Shown here: positions 7,715 to 16,961 of the stretch, piece after piece
Position numbering within the stretch: position 1 is the first letter of the stretch
Layout of the letters: each line of letters begins with the position of its first letter
NCBI GenBank assembly: GCA_027622555.1
Contig: JAQBYJ010000021.1
Location: 1-62,715 of the forward strand
Direction: 5' to 3'
From: Verrucomicrobiota bacterium
GTDB lineage: Bacteria; Verrucomicrobiota; Verrucomicrobiia; Opitutales; UBA2995
DNA length: 62,715 nucleotides
Position numbers and translations under genes: made by a program
Notes under the pieces: model-generated
Databases searched by the model: none
What the model was told of the DNA's origin: nothing
The model's input: the letters and a program-made list of their open reading frames with translations, nothing else

Positions 7715-7936
7715 TCAATTATCAATTTATTTGGCTCACAATCTAATTACGACTGCGGGAAGAAATCAGGAATTCGATGGATTTGTTGACCATTGATCTG
7801 GTTGGTATTCTCGGCGTCTGGAATCTGGATTTCCACACACGTTGGCTGGCGGTGAAAAAGAAACACGAAATTAATTTACCAGCAAAGAACCATAGAGGGG
7901 GTGACTAAACCGGAAAAACCTGCTCTGCTTTAGCCG

Positions 7937-8335
7937 ATGATCCAGGAAGACGACCCTTGCCCTATTCTTCAACCCTACGAGGATGAATACTCGGCGCGAC
8001 TTGCCAGAATAAATAAGCTGGCCGATTTCCTTGATTCAAAATTTGTCATTCCCGGAACCAGCATACGGTTTGGATGGGACGGGATCATCGGCTTGATTCC
8101 CGTTGTCGGAGATACCCTGACTCTGTTACCCCAACTTTATTTGCTCTATGAAGCCTATAGAACCAAGGTCGGTGCCTGGACTATTCTCAAGATGCTGGCC
8201 AACGTCGGAATCGACTGGCTGATCGGCGCGATCCCAGTGGTGGGGGACATATTTGACGTCGCTTTCAGAAGCAACCTGTACAATGTACGCCTCGTCGCCC
8301 AACGCATCCGCGAAAAACAGGCGTTGGATATATGA
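7937..8335 (+). CDS. DUF4112 family membrane protein
   Basis: A 132-residue protein with the DUF4112 signature: FVIPGTSIRFGWDGIIGLIP, then VVGDTLTLLP, a central hydrophobic segment and a repeat of the motif (WLIGAIPVVGDIFDVAFRSN). The two IPVVGD motifs flank hairpin-like membrane segments. Members are widespread small membrane proteins of unknown function. It stands alone, with 150 bases to the next gene on the same strand. Confidence 0.85.
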   Translation: MIQEDDPCPILQPYEDEYSARLARINKLADFLDSKFVIPGTSIRFGWDGIIGLIPVVGDTLTLLPQLYLLYEAYRTKVGAWTILKMLANVGIDWLIGAIPVVGDIFDVAFRSNLYNVRLVAQRIREKQALDI

Positions 8336-8490
8336 CTAGCGGGTCGAAGCTCTTCTCACAGAAGATCCAGTCTGTTGCCTGTTTAGGTTTACCAGGCGAG
8401 GCAATCTCCGTTTGAAATTTGAGCGGCTTGAAAGAGAACCTTGGCTTTCATCCGCTTTCGCCTAGGATGGGATAGAACGTTAAGAAATTT

Positions 8491-9228
8491 ATGGAGCAAA
8501 CACCCAATGAAAGTATCGCGTTGCTCATCGACGCAGACAACGCACCCGCCGGGAAAATCGAGTTCATACTCAGCGAGCTGGCCAGCCATGGTAAGGTGAA
8601 CATCCGCCGTGCCTATGGCAATTGGAAGAAACAGGGGTTGTCGGGCTGGGAAAAAGTGCTTCATGACCACGCGATTCAACCGAGTCAGCATTTCGACCTT
8701 ATCAAGGGTAAGAATGCCAGTGACATGGGCCTGGTGATCGAAGCCATGGATATTCTCTATACCAAAGCGGTGGATACGTTTTGCCTGGTTTCTTCGGACT
8801 GCGACTTCACGCCCCTGGTGTTACGATTGCGGACCGACGGAAAACAAGTGATCGGTTTTGGCGGGCAGAAAACACCCGAACCCTTTATCAATGGCTGCAC
8901 GAAATTTCTCTATCTGGAGGAGGTCGAAAAGAGCCCGAGCACTCAGAATAAAAAGAAGGCCTCCGCCAAACCGTTTAAAGCCAACACCAAGCTGATGCAC
9001 ACCCTGCGCAATGCGGTACAGGCCACGGGAGATGAAGATGGCTGGGCTCCACTGGGTCCGGTTGGGGCGCATATCTCAAACCAGGGACCTTTCGACCACC
9101 GCACTTATGGCTTTTCCAAGCTCAGCGATTTATTCGCAGCCATCGATCAGTTTGAAGTGGAGAAACTCCAGAACGGAAACCGACTCACCGTCCGCGTCCG
9201 TTACAAGGAGTCCGCCAAAGCGGATTAA
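8491..9228 (+). CDS. NYN-domain ribonuclease-like protein with OST-HTH/LOTUS domain
   Basis: A 245-residue protein of the LabA/DUF88 group. Residues 8-140 form a NYN (PIN-like) domain: ALLIDADNAP carries the first acidic pair, KGKNASDMGLVIEAMD the second, and LVSSDCDFTPLV the third, together the metal-binding set of a putative RNase. A Lys-rich linker (about residues 150-165) leads to a C-terminal OST-HTH/LOTUS domain (LRNAVQATGDEDGWAPLGPVG and YGFSKLSDLFAAI), a module thought to bind RNA or proteins. This pairing is common in bacteria and suggests RNA processing or decay. The substrate is unknown. Confidence 0.88.
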   Translation: MEQTPNESIALLIDADNAPAGKIEFILSELASHGKVNIRRAYGNWKKQGLSGWEKVLHDHAIQPSQHFDLIKGKNASDMGLVIEAMDILYTKAVDTFCLVSSDCDFTPLVLRLRTDGKQVIGFGGQKTPEPFINGCTKFLYLEEVEKSPSTQNKKKASAKPFKANTKLMHTLRNAVQATGDEDGWAPLGPVGAHISNQGPFDHRTYGFSKLSDLFAAIDQFEVEKLQNGNRLTVRVRYKESAKAD

Positions 9229-9377
9229 CCCCTGGACAGCTGATCCTGAAGGGCGGCAAAAAGGTGGGAGGCGAAAAGGTGCCGGACCTGGCGGTTTTAT
9301 ATTTTTCGATTCAGGATTTACCAAGGCACAATATGGATCCTTGTGCATGCTTGATCTGGTGAAAATCATTCCTGGGT

Positions 9378-9415
9378 AACCGATGGGGTCACTATGGGAA
9401 ACCGATGGGTCACTA
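9378..9415. repeat. Short tandem repeat AACCGATGGG(G)TCACTA
   Basis: AACCGATGGGGTCACTA (9378-9394) is followed after five bases by AACCGATGGGTCACTA (9400-9415). The pair sits in a stretch of about 390 bases (9229-9620) with no convincing gene and next to a degenerate gene fragment. It may be the trace of an insertion-sequence end or a small duplication; the sequence does not settle this. Confidence 0.4.
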
Positions 9416-9621
9416 GTCAATTGTCAAGTTCTCCGCCGGGCACTTCAGCCTGCATTGCTGGTATGGACCGGACGGATCGGTAACCCTTTTGCCTTTGCAA
9501 AACGTTTGAGTTCTTCTCGTTGGATTGTTTATCCGATCCTAATCGGACAACGATTTCAAAAAAAGAGGTCAGCGTATTTGAAGTAAATTCATCCTGATTA
9601 CGCAGGTAAGCGTGGCGAAGG

Positions 9622-9840
9622 TCACTTTTTATTTAATGGTAATACCAAACGATCGCCAAAAAATGTGTTCCATTCGAATGGAGTAAAATTTAAACTTCCG
9701 TTGTCCGGGTAAAAGGTTAATTCGCCAAAAATTATTTTACCGTCAATATTGTAGACATCGACACGGACAAATGGAAATCCAACGCTCAATTTGCAGGCAA
9801 TTTCCTTCATTTTTTCAAAGTTATCTAAAAAGGTTGAGAT
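9622..9840 (-). pseudogene. C-terminal remnant of a TupA-like ATP-grasp protein
   Basis: The minus-strand frame encodes KLSVGFPFVRVDVYNIDGKI, then FGELTFYP and a WNTFFGD/LPLNKK end. This matches the C-terminal strand-loop-helix of TupA-like ATP-grasp proteins, in which GFPFVRVD(F/L)Y...G.(I/V).FGELT is highly conserved. Only about the last 70 residues are present and the ATP-binding region is gone, so it is a broken gene. These proteins are usually found in surface-polysaccharide clusters, none of which is nearby. Confidence 0.6.
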
Positions 9841-9975
9841 CCTCCAAGCTATCTATGGAAAGGTGGAAGGGTGAGGTTTTGTAGAACAGCTTGTAGAACA
9901 ATCTGTAGAACTTCTAAAAACCGAATCCTAAAAACTCCATAAGTCCTTGTTGAAAATTGACTTATGTTTTAGCAA

Positions 9976-10062
9976 TGGTGCCCAGGGCGGGACTTGAACC
10001 CGCACGCCCTCACAGGCAATGGATTTTAAGTCCACAGCGTCTACCGATTTCGCCACCTGGGC
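9976..10062 (-). tRNA. tRNA-Leu (anticodon TAA)
   Basis: An 87-base class II tRNA on the minus strand. The acceptor stem is GCCCAGG/CCTGGGC followed by A and an encoded CCA. The D-arm (GGCGAAATCGGTAGACGC) carries the tRNA-Leu signature, the anticodon loop CTTAAAA gives TAA, the long variable arm (TTGCCTGTGAGGGC) is present and the T-loop is TTCAAGT. All stems pair. It reads UUA leucine codons. Confidence 0.97.
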
Positions 10063-10202
10063 CCATTAGAAGAAAGGGAAGTTAGTAAGCAGCTTACTCA
10101 GTGCAAGCCTTGATTCTTCTATGCAAACTTTCCTTGATTGTGAATCCGGTGGCTTCCTATAAATTCTTTTAAACTGTGAAACCTACGTAGATTGAGTAGC
10201 AG

Positions 10203-10835
10203 TTATTTTAGGAATTTGATGAGGACAAAACCTCCTATTAACAGAACTACGAATACGATAGCCAGAAAATCGAAGTATTTTTCGATAATTATTTTTACCT
10301 TGGGTCCGAAATAATAAAGTAATCCGGCGACCACAAAAAAGCGGAAAGATCTGCCTATGACAGAGGACAAAAGAAAGCTGCCGAAAGAAAATTCGAAAGA
10401 ACCGGAAGCAATGGTGAATACTTTGTAGGGAATCGGAGTAATAGCGGCCGCCAGGTTGCCCCAGAATCCGTATTCGTCATACCATTCCTTGACCTTGGCC
10501 ATAACTGCTTCGCCGTGGTAGGCGTGTACCAGCGGTTCGCCAATTAATTCATAACCCCAGTAACCGATGCCGTATCCTATTACTCCGCCTACGATGGATC
10601 CAGCTGTGCATATGAGGGCGAATCGAAATGCTTTGGTCGGAGCTCCAACACAGAGCGCGAGAAGAAGAACGTCGGGGGGGATGGGGAAAAAAGATGATTC
10701 GGCCAACGCGATAAAAAATAATGCCCATTTGCCACCAGGCCGGTCAGCCCAACTTATGGTCCATTGATATAGACGACGGATGACGTGGGGTCGTTTTTCA
10801 GTAACTGTCTCTGCTGCCGGTGTATCCGAATTCAT
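10203..10835 (-). CDS. YqaA/DedA-family (VTT domain) inner membrane protein
   Basis: A 210-residue protein with four or five membrane segments. The conserved VTT features are visible: ALFFIALAESSFFPIPPDVL (re-entrant loop with E..FFPIPPD), GSIVGGVIGYGIGYWG (Gly-rich GxxxGxxxGYxxG), and ITPIPYKVFTIASG. This pattern marks the YqaA branch of the SNARE-associated/DedA superfamily, linked to lipid scrambling or undecaprenyl-phosphate handling. I start it at the ATG at 10835; the longer open frame upstream (to 11219) is low-complexity and overlaps nadD. It is divergent from nadD. Confidence 0.85.
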   Translation of the reverse strand: MNSDTPAAETVTEKRPHVIRRLYQWTISWADRPGGKWALFFIALAESSFFPIPPDVLLLALCVGAPTKAFRFALICTAGSIVGGVIGYGIGYWGYELIGEPLVHAYHGEAVMAKVKEWYDEYGFWGNLAAAITPIPYKVFTIASGSFEFSFGSFLLSSVIGRSFRFFVVAGLLYYFGPKVKIIIEKYFDFLAIVFVVLLIGGFVLIKFLK

Positions 10836-10987
10836 GAAGGGCGAAGTGCAATTGAATTGATTTAATAGGTCAAGTCTTCGGTGGACAGCTGAGGTGGCAT
10901 GACCTTTATCTTTACAGGTTGCATTTCGAAAACAGTTTTGAATTTCCTTTTCTTTGTGAGGAAAGTCGTAATTCGTTTCATATTCAG

Positions 10988-10993
10988 TATAAT
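10988..10993 (+). promoter_or_regulatory. Possible -10 box (TATAAT) for nadD
   Basis: A perfect TATAAT lies ten bases before the nadD ATG at 11003. No good -35 is visible 17 bases upstream. If used, transcription would start within a few bases of the ATG, giving a leaderless or nearly leaderless message, in keeping with the lack of a Shine-Dalgarno sequence there. Weak evidence. Confidence 0.3.
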
Positions 10994-11002
10994 GACATCT
11001 TA

Positions 11003-11605
11003 ATGAAATCACCGAAAAAATCTGTAGCCATTCTTGGCGGAGCCTTTGACCCCGTGCACTTGGGGCATTTGTCCTTAGCTGAAGATGTCTACCGGATGTT
11101 TGCCATGGATGAGGTCTGGTTTGTTCCGACTGCACAATCTCCATTGAAGGGCCATCCGGCGGTCCTGGATGCCAAGGGACGATTAATGCTACTGGAAGCG
11201 GCCTTGGAATCTTATCCATTTATCAAAATCGATCGAAGCGAAATTGAGAGGGGTGGGGTAAGTTACACGATTGATTCAGTGCGTCATTTTAAGGCTAAAT
11301 TCCCCGATATTGATTTCCATTGGATCATCGGAGGAGATCAGGGTGCTCAGTTGGCCAAATGGAAAGACATCCAAGAACTTGGCCAGCTTGTGCAATTTAT
11401 TGTTGTGTCTCGACCAGGATACGAGATTGACACGAATAAGATTTCTGCCATCTCAGGGTTGCAATTTTCAGAGGTGAGGTCTCGTTTACTCGATGTCGCC
11501 TCCACTGAGATTCGTGAGCGAATTGCCGCAGGAAGGCCGGTTAGTGATCTATTGCCTTCAAACGTGAACGCTATTATCGTGGAGAATAACTTATATAAAG
11601 AGTAA
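11003..11605 (+). CDS. nadD: Nicotinate-nucleotide adenylyltransferase
   Basis: A 200-residue NMN/NaMN adenylyltransferase, which makes deamido-NAD in NAD biosynthesis. The nucleotidyltransferase motif GGAFDPVHLGHL (GxFxPxHxGH, about residues 12-23) is intact, as are FVPTAQSPLKG, WIIGGDQGAQLAKW and the C-terminal S(S/T)TEIRERI (here STEIRERI). Length and motifs are normal. The start at 11003 aligns with the family; an earlier in-frame start at 10919 would add an unlikely Phe/Cys-rich head. The gene runs into rsfS eight bases later, the usual nadD-rsfS pairing. Confidence 0.95.
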   Translation: MKSPKKSVAILGGAFDPVHLGHLSLAEDVYRMFAMDEVWFVPTAQSPLKGHPAVLDAKGRLMLLEAALESYPFIKIDRSEIERGGVSYTIDSVRHFKAKFPDIDFHWIIGGDQGAQLAKWKDIQELGQLVQFIVVSRPGYEIDTNKISAISGLQFSEVRSRLLDVASTEIRERIAAGRPVSDLLPSNVNAIIVENNLYKE

Positions 11606-11613
11606 CCATTTTT

Positions 11614-12000
11614 ATGGATTTAGAGAAACTTCCTCAATCGTTGGATAAAGTTTTAAAATCAGTCGTCCGTGCTTTGGACGACCGGAAGGCCAAGGACTTG
11701 AAAGTGCTTTATGTGGGCGAAATATCCTCAATAACAGACTTCTTTATTTTAGCATCCGGAAATTCGGAAACTCATCTGAGGGCTTTATTGAGTACTGTAT
11801 CCCGCGAATTTAAGGATTTGAAGGTCAGGACGATTGGAAGCGAATCTGGCCCAGGAAGCGGATGGGCGGTGGTTGATGCCTTTGATGTAATGGTTCACCT
11901 GTTCGTAGATGAGCAAAGAGAATTCTACAAACTCGATGAGCTTTGGAAAGATGCCAAAACCATAGACCTGGAAACGCTTTTGGCTACTGAGGCACGATAA
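11614..12000 (+). CDS. rsfS: Ribosome silencing factor RsfS
   Basis: A 128-residue RsfS/Iojap protein that binds uL14 and blocks subunit joining when translation must be down-regulated. Diagnostic segments are DLKVLYVGEISSITDFFILASG (residues about 28-49), the SG.S..H...L pattern and VVDAFDVMVHLF...REFYKLDELW near the end. It lies directly downstream of nadD, the common arrangement. No Shine-Dalgarno sequence is visible ahead of the ATG, suggesting coupled translation. Confidence 0.95.
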   Translation: MDLEKLPQSLDKVLKSVVRALDDRKAKDLKVLYVGEISSITDFFILASGNSETHLRALLSTVSREFKDLKVRTIGSESGPGSGWAVVDAFDVMVHLFVDEQREFYKLDELWKDAKTIDLETLLATEAR

Positions 12001-12002
12001 AA

Positions 12003-13031
12003 TCAGAAGGTATACAGCAATGAGCTACTAAAGAGCGTTTCCTCTTGAGGTACGTTTTGAGGTATAAGATTTTCAAAACTGTATTCATAACCCAACCGAA
12101 AGCTTAAGCCTTTGGTTATTTTTCCATCCAAATTCAGGTCTAGGCTATAACCCCAGTCCTCGGAGTTTTCCGGGTTCAAATAGGTTTCTGCTTCCTGAAT
12201 GAGATGGTAGGCTTCGCTGAGTGCCAATATAGAATCCTCAAATACACTGGTTACGAGGTTGGTTCCACCGATCGCTTTATTACCTGAGCTGAGATCTTCC
12301 CAACGGAATCTGACTTCTCCCCCCATCGAATATTGAAAAGCTGGCGATACTTTATTTTTCCAGCCGATCCCTGCTCCTTGCTCGAGTTGGTGATTTATTT
12401 CCCGAATAGGGTCTCTTTTGTATAGGGTGGATGCCTGGATAAACATATTGCGCTGTTGCTGACGCCTGAATCGAAAATCACCTGAATAGCGGTCTTCGCT
12501 AACATCCTTATCTGATTCACTATAACGATAGTCCGTATCGAAACGGTATTCGTTCTTCCCTTCCTCCCACTTACTATTGTAAAAGAACCTCAGGTCTGTT
12601 TGGTCACGTCTACTGGACTTATCTGTAAATGATAACCCAAGCTCCGCGTTCATTTTCTTTAAGCTTTGGATTAGTTTCATTGGGGTATATCCGATGTATT
12701 CAGGGATTATGGTTGCCATTGAATAACCTTCGCCAGTCCCATCCACTTCTTCTCCAGTAGGGTTTTCGCCTGGAGAGATTTGCGCAAAAGTTCGTTTATT
12801 CCTCGGGTTTGACCGAGGAGGTACAGTTTCTTCCAGGGGTAGTTCTGCCAGGGCGGATTTCGCAATCTCCAGGTCTCCGAGAATCGGGTGCCTGATCGTC
12901 AAGTGGTCATCTGACTCCATGATTAGTTCGCCCAGTAATCGGTCACCGTTTTTCAAAAACAGTTCGATTCCGAAAGCGGCATTTGCGTAGACAAGTATCA
13001 GTAAAAAGAAGCAGGGGAATCTCAGGTTCAT
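12003..13031 (-). CDS. DUF481 (YdiY-like) outer membrane beta-barrel protein
   Basis: About 342 residues with a signal peptide (MNLRFPCFFLLILVYANAAF), then a short domain typical of verrucomicrobial and planctomycete DUF481 proteins (LKNGDRLLGELIMESDDHLT, EIAKSALAEL) and an acidic linker. The C-terminal 230 residues are alternating amphipathic strands rich in Tyr/Arg/Glu ending in LLYTF, as in outer-membrane barrels. The function of DUF481 proteins is unknown; some respond to salt or acid. An upstream ATG at 13052 adds seven residues before the signal peptide. Its stop codon is convergent with rsfS, only two bases away. Confidence 0.8.
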   Translation of the reverse strand: MNLRFPCFFLLILVYANAAFGIELFLKNGDRLLGELIMESDDHLTIRHPILGDLEIAKSALAELPLEETVPPRSNPRNKRTFAQISPGENPTGEEVDGTGEGYSMATIIPEYIGYTPMKLIQSLKKMNAELGLSFTDKSSRRDQTDLRFFYNSKWEEGKNEYRFDTDYRYSESDKDVSEDRYSGDFRFRRQQQRNMFIQASTLYKRDPIREINHQLEQGAGIGWKNKVSPAFQYSMGGEVRFRWEDLSSGNKAIGGTNLVTSVFEDSILALSEAYHLIQEAETYLNPENSEDWGYSLDLNLDGKITKGLSFRLGYEYSFENLIPQNVPQEETLFSSSLLYTF

Positions 13032-13269
13032 GTTGGAGAATAGGTTGTGCACAATGGTTCCGCTTTTGCCTAGGAAAAAAATAATCTTTAAAAGATTTCT
13101 GATGAGTAAAGCATCGAGGGAGCTCTTTCCCTTCCAGTTTAGCGCTGTGTCTAACTATTCTGGACGAAAATTGCATTTCCTTCGTTGACTTCACAATGGG
13201 TCGTAACGTTATTAGCATGCTAATTTGATAACCTTAACCCCTGTGCCGGGTCCCCATAGCATTTTCAAA

Positions 13270-13860
13270 ATGAATCTTTCAAATTTCCTTTCTTCTGTCT
13301 CCGTCGCTTTGGCATCACTTTTATTGTGGTCTTGCTCGGATGAGCCATCCGTTCAAAAATACCAGGTACTCAAGACACCAGTAGCCGTCGAGCTTCCTTC
13401 TGCTTCCAATCCAGGAACGGTCCCAAACACAGGGTTACCTTTAACCTGGGTTGTTCCCGCTGGCTGGGAAGAGGGAACAACGTCCTCTATGCGCTTGGCC
13501 AGTTTCAATGTTCCACTCTCTGATGGAGGAGTTGGGGACTTTTCACTCGTGCAACTTGGTGGGGGCGCCGGAGGGATCATGGCTAATATCAATCGCTGGC
13601 GGGGACAAATCGGTCTTGGTGACGCCGCTCCTGAAGAAATAGGTAAGAACGCGCACATGCACACAACAGGACAGGGGATGGAGTATTTACACATCACACT
13701 GATCAACGACGACAACTCCGGTAGCGCTATCATTGCAGGAATCTTTGAGCGGCCCGGATTTACTTTATTTGCCAAACTTTCCGCAACAAAAGCAGGAGTG
13801 TTGGAGGCTCAGAACTCATTTGAAGCGTTCTGCAATTCAATCGTTTTCAATGACGTTTAG
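13270..13860 (+). CDS. Conserved verrucomicrobial-type lipoprotein of unknown function
   Basis: A 196-residue predicted lipoprotein: a hydrophobic leader ending LLLWSC (Cys near residue 22), a linker, then a domain with LTWVVPAGWEE, MRLASF and a C-terminal FVDALL-like ending replaced here by FEAFCNSIVF. The middle holds GDFSLVQLGGGAGGIMANINRW, which resembles the periplasmic domain seen next to ResB/CcsA genes in Verrucomicrobia. Its stop overlaps the start region of the resB-like gene, so a link to cytochrome c maturation or a respiratory complex is inferred. The exact role is unknown. Confidence 0.7.
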   Translation: MNLSNFLSSVSVALASLLLWSCSDEPSVQKYQVLKTPVAVELPSASNPGTVPNTGLPLTWVVPAGWEEGTTSSMRLASFNVPLSDGGVGDFSLVQLGGGAGGIMANINRWRGQIGLGDAAPEEIGKNAHMHTTGQGMEYLHITLINDDNSGSAIIAGIFERPGFTLFAKLSATKAGVLEAQNSFEAFCNSIVFNDV

Positions 13861-13873
13861 TTCGAGCAAGACG

Positions 13874-15022
13874 ATGAGCGAATCTAAGCCCAAATCTCCG
13901 ATTCTGAAGGTCCTCCACTTTCTTTCCAAGCCGGATGTATTTTTCTTCACCGCAATTTGGTTAATCATACTGTTGGTTTACGGGACAATTGACCAGAAAT
14001 ACAACGGCCTTTTCATGGCGCAGCAGAAATACTTTTCCTCCTGGTTTGTGTGGGGTATTTTTCCGGGAGGTCGATTGGCGATGTCGATCGTTTTTGTAAA
14101 TCTCGCTTGTAAACTCATCTTCAACAGTCCGATTCGGTTTAACCGCATAGGTACTCTTGTTACTCACAGCGGCATGTTGCTCCTGTTGCTGGGTGGGTTT
14201 TTTACGGCCTATTTCTCCAACGAAGGTAGTATGCCGATTCCTGAAGGGAAGACTGGTAATTACTACCAGGATTATCATCAGCTGGAATTTGCTGTAATTG
14301 ATAAATCACACGCTGACTACGATGCCGTCACGGTATTCAATCATGAGTATATTAAGGAAGGTGCAGTTATCTCAGATCCCGATCTTCCGTTCACCATTTC
14401 TGTGGAAACCTTTCATCGAAACATCGACATCATTCGTCGTGAACCAGAAGTGACCAATGGCGTGTTTGGGTTTGCCCAACGATTTCAGTTTGTTCCTAAA
14501 AAATTGGAAAACGAGTTTGCTCAAAATATGGCGGGCATGGTTCTCAAGATTGAAGGTTTGGGTGAGGGGAGCGACGGCACTTATATGGTTTTTCAATTTA
14601 TGGAAATTCCACAGACGGTTCGAGTTGATGGAAAAGAGTATGTGATCGAATTGAGAAATAAACGCTACCAACTTCCATTTTCCATCGAACTTTTGGATTT
14701 TAAAAAAAAGGTTCATCCCGGAACCCAAATGGCATCCCATTACAGCTCGTTGGTAAATGTGATTACCGATGGCTTCAAACGTGAGGTGCTTATCTCGATG
14801 AATGAGCCATTGAGAACTCTAAACTACACATTCTACCAGGCATCCTTTATCGAAGGTGTTGCCGATGAGACGACGGTGCTGGCGGTCGTGCAAAATGCAG
14901 GAAGAAATTTCCCTTATATTTCCAGTTGTATAATGGCTGCCGGATTATTCCTGCATTTGCTTATTCAAGTGCCGAAATTAATAGTGAGATCAAAACGGAA
15001 AGTGGAGGTCACCCCAGCATGA
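13874..15022 (+). CDS. resB: ResB-like cytochrome c biogenesis protein
   Basis: A 382-residue System II heme-delivery partner. Membrane segments are near residues 22-42, 60-85 and 95-115, then a large periplasmic domain, and a final helix near the C-terminus. RFNRIGTLVTHSGMLLLLLGG holds the His expected of ResB/Ccs1 proteins, and PIPEGKTG and NEPLRTLNYTFYQASF are typical of the family in this phylum. ATG 13874 is preferred; ATG 13850 overlaps the preceding gene's end and adds eight residues. It overlaps ccsA by four bases (ATGA), so the pair forms one unit for ligating heme to c-type cytochromes such as the one in the 55.6 kb dehydrogenase. Confidence 0.8.
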   Translation: MSESKPKSPILKVLHFLSKPDVFFFTAIWLIILLVYGTIDQKYNGLFMAQQKYFSSWFVWGIFPGGRLAMSIVFVNLACKLIFNSPIRFNRIGTLVTHSGMLLLLLGGFFTAYFSNEGSMPIPEGKTGNYYQDYHQLEFAVIDKSHADYDAVTVFNHEYIKEGAVISDPDLPFTISVETFHRNIDIIRREPEVTNGVFGFAQRFQFVPKKLENEFAQNMAGMVLKIEGLGEGSDGTYMVFQFMEIPQTVRVDGKEYVIELRNKRYQLPFSIELLDFKKKVHPGTQMASHYSSLVNVITDGFKREVLISMNEPLRTLNYTFYQASFIEGVADETTVLAVVQNAGRNFPYISSCIMAAGLFLHLLIQVPKLIVRSKRKVEVTPA

Positions 15023-16890
15023 AGCAGTTTATTGGAAGTCTCATTTTTCTAGTATCGAGCATTTTCATAAGCGCTGAGATTTACGAGTCTCCTGTTCGCG
15101 CCGGTGCCTTTGAATCACTGGTGGTCCAAGATCAAGGCCGGCTAAAACCATTTGATACCTTTGCAAGGTCTCAATTGTTGCTTTTCCGCGGAAGTTCATC
15201 GATCAATCGGCAAAGCGCCACAGATTGGTTGCTGGAGCTCTTGATTGTTCCTGAAAAGGCCTTTGAGCGGAAGGTTTTCAAAGTAGTTGAAAAGGAAGCG
15301 ATTCTGGCTCTGGGAATCGGATTGGATCCGGACTACCTGTATTCCTTTAACGAGTTGAGAAACGGCATTGGTGAGCGGTTGGATTCCTTGAAACTTCTTA
15401 TTGAAAAGAAGCCCGAGGAGCGTTTACGGGCAGAGACACAATTGTTGACCTTGTACAGCAAGGTTTCTAAATACCATGCTCTCAGTCGCACTCTGACTGG
15501 CTTGCTTGCAGATATCAGAATTGAAAATGAGGAGTTGGCCAAAGCCATTGGATTGGAGGCACGAAAAGCTTACACCTATCGGGAGTTTATGCAGTCGCGT
15601 GTATTATTGGCTAAGGAGCTCCAAAGTTTGCAGGGGCGTACTGAAGGCGATGCGATTTCAGAAAAAGAAAGCGCGATGGTTGATTTGGTGCAACAACTTC
15701 AAGTTAAGATGGTTGACCAGGGCTCAGACTTAATCCGCATGATCAAGCCATTGCAAAACCAGAAGGAGGGCGATTGGTTTTCTCCCTGGGGAATTATGGA
15801 TGGGCGAAATTTTTCTGAATGGGAGATTGCCCGGATAAAAGAACTTGAAGCTATTGTCGGTGCATTTTCAGTCGATGCCTTTGCAGATGTATCTGCACAA
15901 GTAGCGCTTGCCAATAGTTCGCTCAATGTGCCGGTGCATTATAAAGCGGAACTGTTTTACAATAAATCACGCCTGTTCCTATTTAGCACGGTTCTTTATT
16001 CTTTTGCGTTTCTGATTCTGCTTTTGGGCTACATGCTCAACAGTACGCTCGTGCAACGAATAGCCTTTGCCAGTCTTGTTTTAGGCTTGTTTCTGCAAAT
16101 TTCCGCAATTCTTTTGCGCGTTTATATTCTGGAAAGACCCCCGGTATCTACGCTTTACGAATCTATTATTTTTGTATCAGCGATATTGGTACTCTTTGCC
16201 TGCGTCATCGAATTTATCAGGAAGGACACGATTGGGTTGATCGTTGGTTCTATTGCTGGAATTGTCTTAAACTATATTGCATCGCGATACGCATTGGATG
16301 GAGATACCGCGGTAATGTTGGTTGCTGTATTAGACTCGCGGTTCTGGCTTCTTACGCACGTTCAAACCATAACCATTGGTTATGCTATCTCTTTACTGGC
16401 AGGACTTGTCGCGCATGTTTATCTGGTAATACGTATTAAAGATCCGACTGATCAGAAGCTGCATACAGACATTTTTAAAGTTTCTTATGGGGTTGGTTTA
16501 GTTGCGGTCTTCTTCACTACCTTTGGGACCATTTTAGGTGGAATTTGGGGTGACCAATCCTGGGGGCGTTTCTGGGGCTGGGATCCTAAGGAAAATGGTG
16601 CCTTGCTTATTGTGATGTGGTTGTTAGTTCTGGTCCATGGTCGATTATCAGGTCATTTGAAAGAGCTTAGCTTTTCAGTTGCTATGGCTTTGACCCCCAT
16701 CACGGTCGCCGTGGCCTGGTTTGGTGTGAACCTTTTGCAGGTTGGATTACACAGTTACGGATTTGATGATGGAACCGCCAAGAAGCTTCTCTGGTTCTGT
16801 ATTGCTGAGGTTGTTTTCGCTTTCGGAGCAGGTATGATCATTCATTTTAGAAACAAAACTCCGATAACTTCCCCAAAGGCTTCCAGTTAG
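15019..16890 (+). CDS. ccsA: CcsA-type cytochrome c heme lyase with long N-terminal periplasmic domain
   Basis: A 623-residue protein. After a signal/anchor segment there is a hydrophilic domain of about 290 residues (starting [20 protein letters not shown]), then a membrane portion with about eight helices. The heme-handling WWD motif is clear ([20 protein letters not shown]), with the flanking His residues in [10 protein letters not shown] and VGLHSYGF, and [12 protein letters not shown]. CcsA with ResB forms the System II cytochrome c synthase that attaches heme to CXXCH sites outside the cytoplasmic membrane. The long extracytoplasmic head is seen in some Bacteroidetes, Planctomycetes and Verrucomicrobia and is absent from the short chloroplast-type CcsA. 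Confidence 0.9.
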   Translation: MKQFIGSLIFLVSSIFISAEIYESPVRAGAFESLVVQDQGRLKPFDTFARSQLLLFRGSSSINRQSATDWLLELLIVPEKAFERKVFKVVEKEAILALGIGLDPDYLYSFNELRNGIGERLDSLKLLIEKKPEERLRAETQLLTLYSKVSKYHALSRTLTGLLADIRIENEELAKAIGLEARKAYTYREFMQSRVLLAKELQSLQGRTEGDAISEKESAMVDLVQQLQVKMVDQGSDLIRMIKPLQNQKEGDWFSPWGIMDGRNFSEWEIARIKELEAIVGAFSVDAFADVSAQVALANSSLNVPVHYKAELFYNKSRLFLFSTVLYSFAFLILLLGYMLNSTLVQRIAFASLVLGLFLQISAILLRVYILERPPVSTLYESIIFVSAILVLFACVIEFIRKDTIGLIVGSIAGIVLNYIASRYALDGDTAVMLVAVLDSRFWLLTHVQTITIGYAISLLAGLVAHVYLVIRIKDPTDQKLHTDIFKVSYGVGLVAVFFTTFGTILGGIWGDQSWGRFWGWDPKENGALLIVMWLLVLVHGRLSGHLKELSFSVAMALTPITVAVAWFGVNLLQVGLHSYGFDDGTAKKLLWFCIAEVVFAFGAGMIIHFRNKTPITSPKASS

Positions 16891-16961
16891 GAATTCCAGT
16901 TCTTCTATCCTGGAGTTTCACATTTTCTTGCCAAAATTCTAGTGGAGGGAAGTGTCAGAGC

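Noticed and set aside
10836-11219. Long N-terminal extension of the YqaA/DedA-like protein
   Set aside because: The extension overlaps nadD on the other strand, is not hydrophobic or conserved-looking, and the ATG at 10835 gives a normal-length protein.
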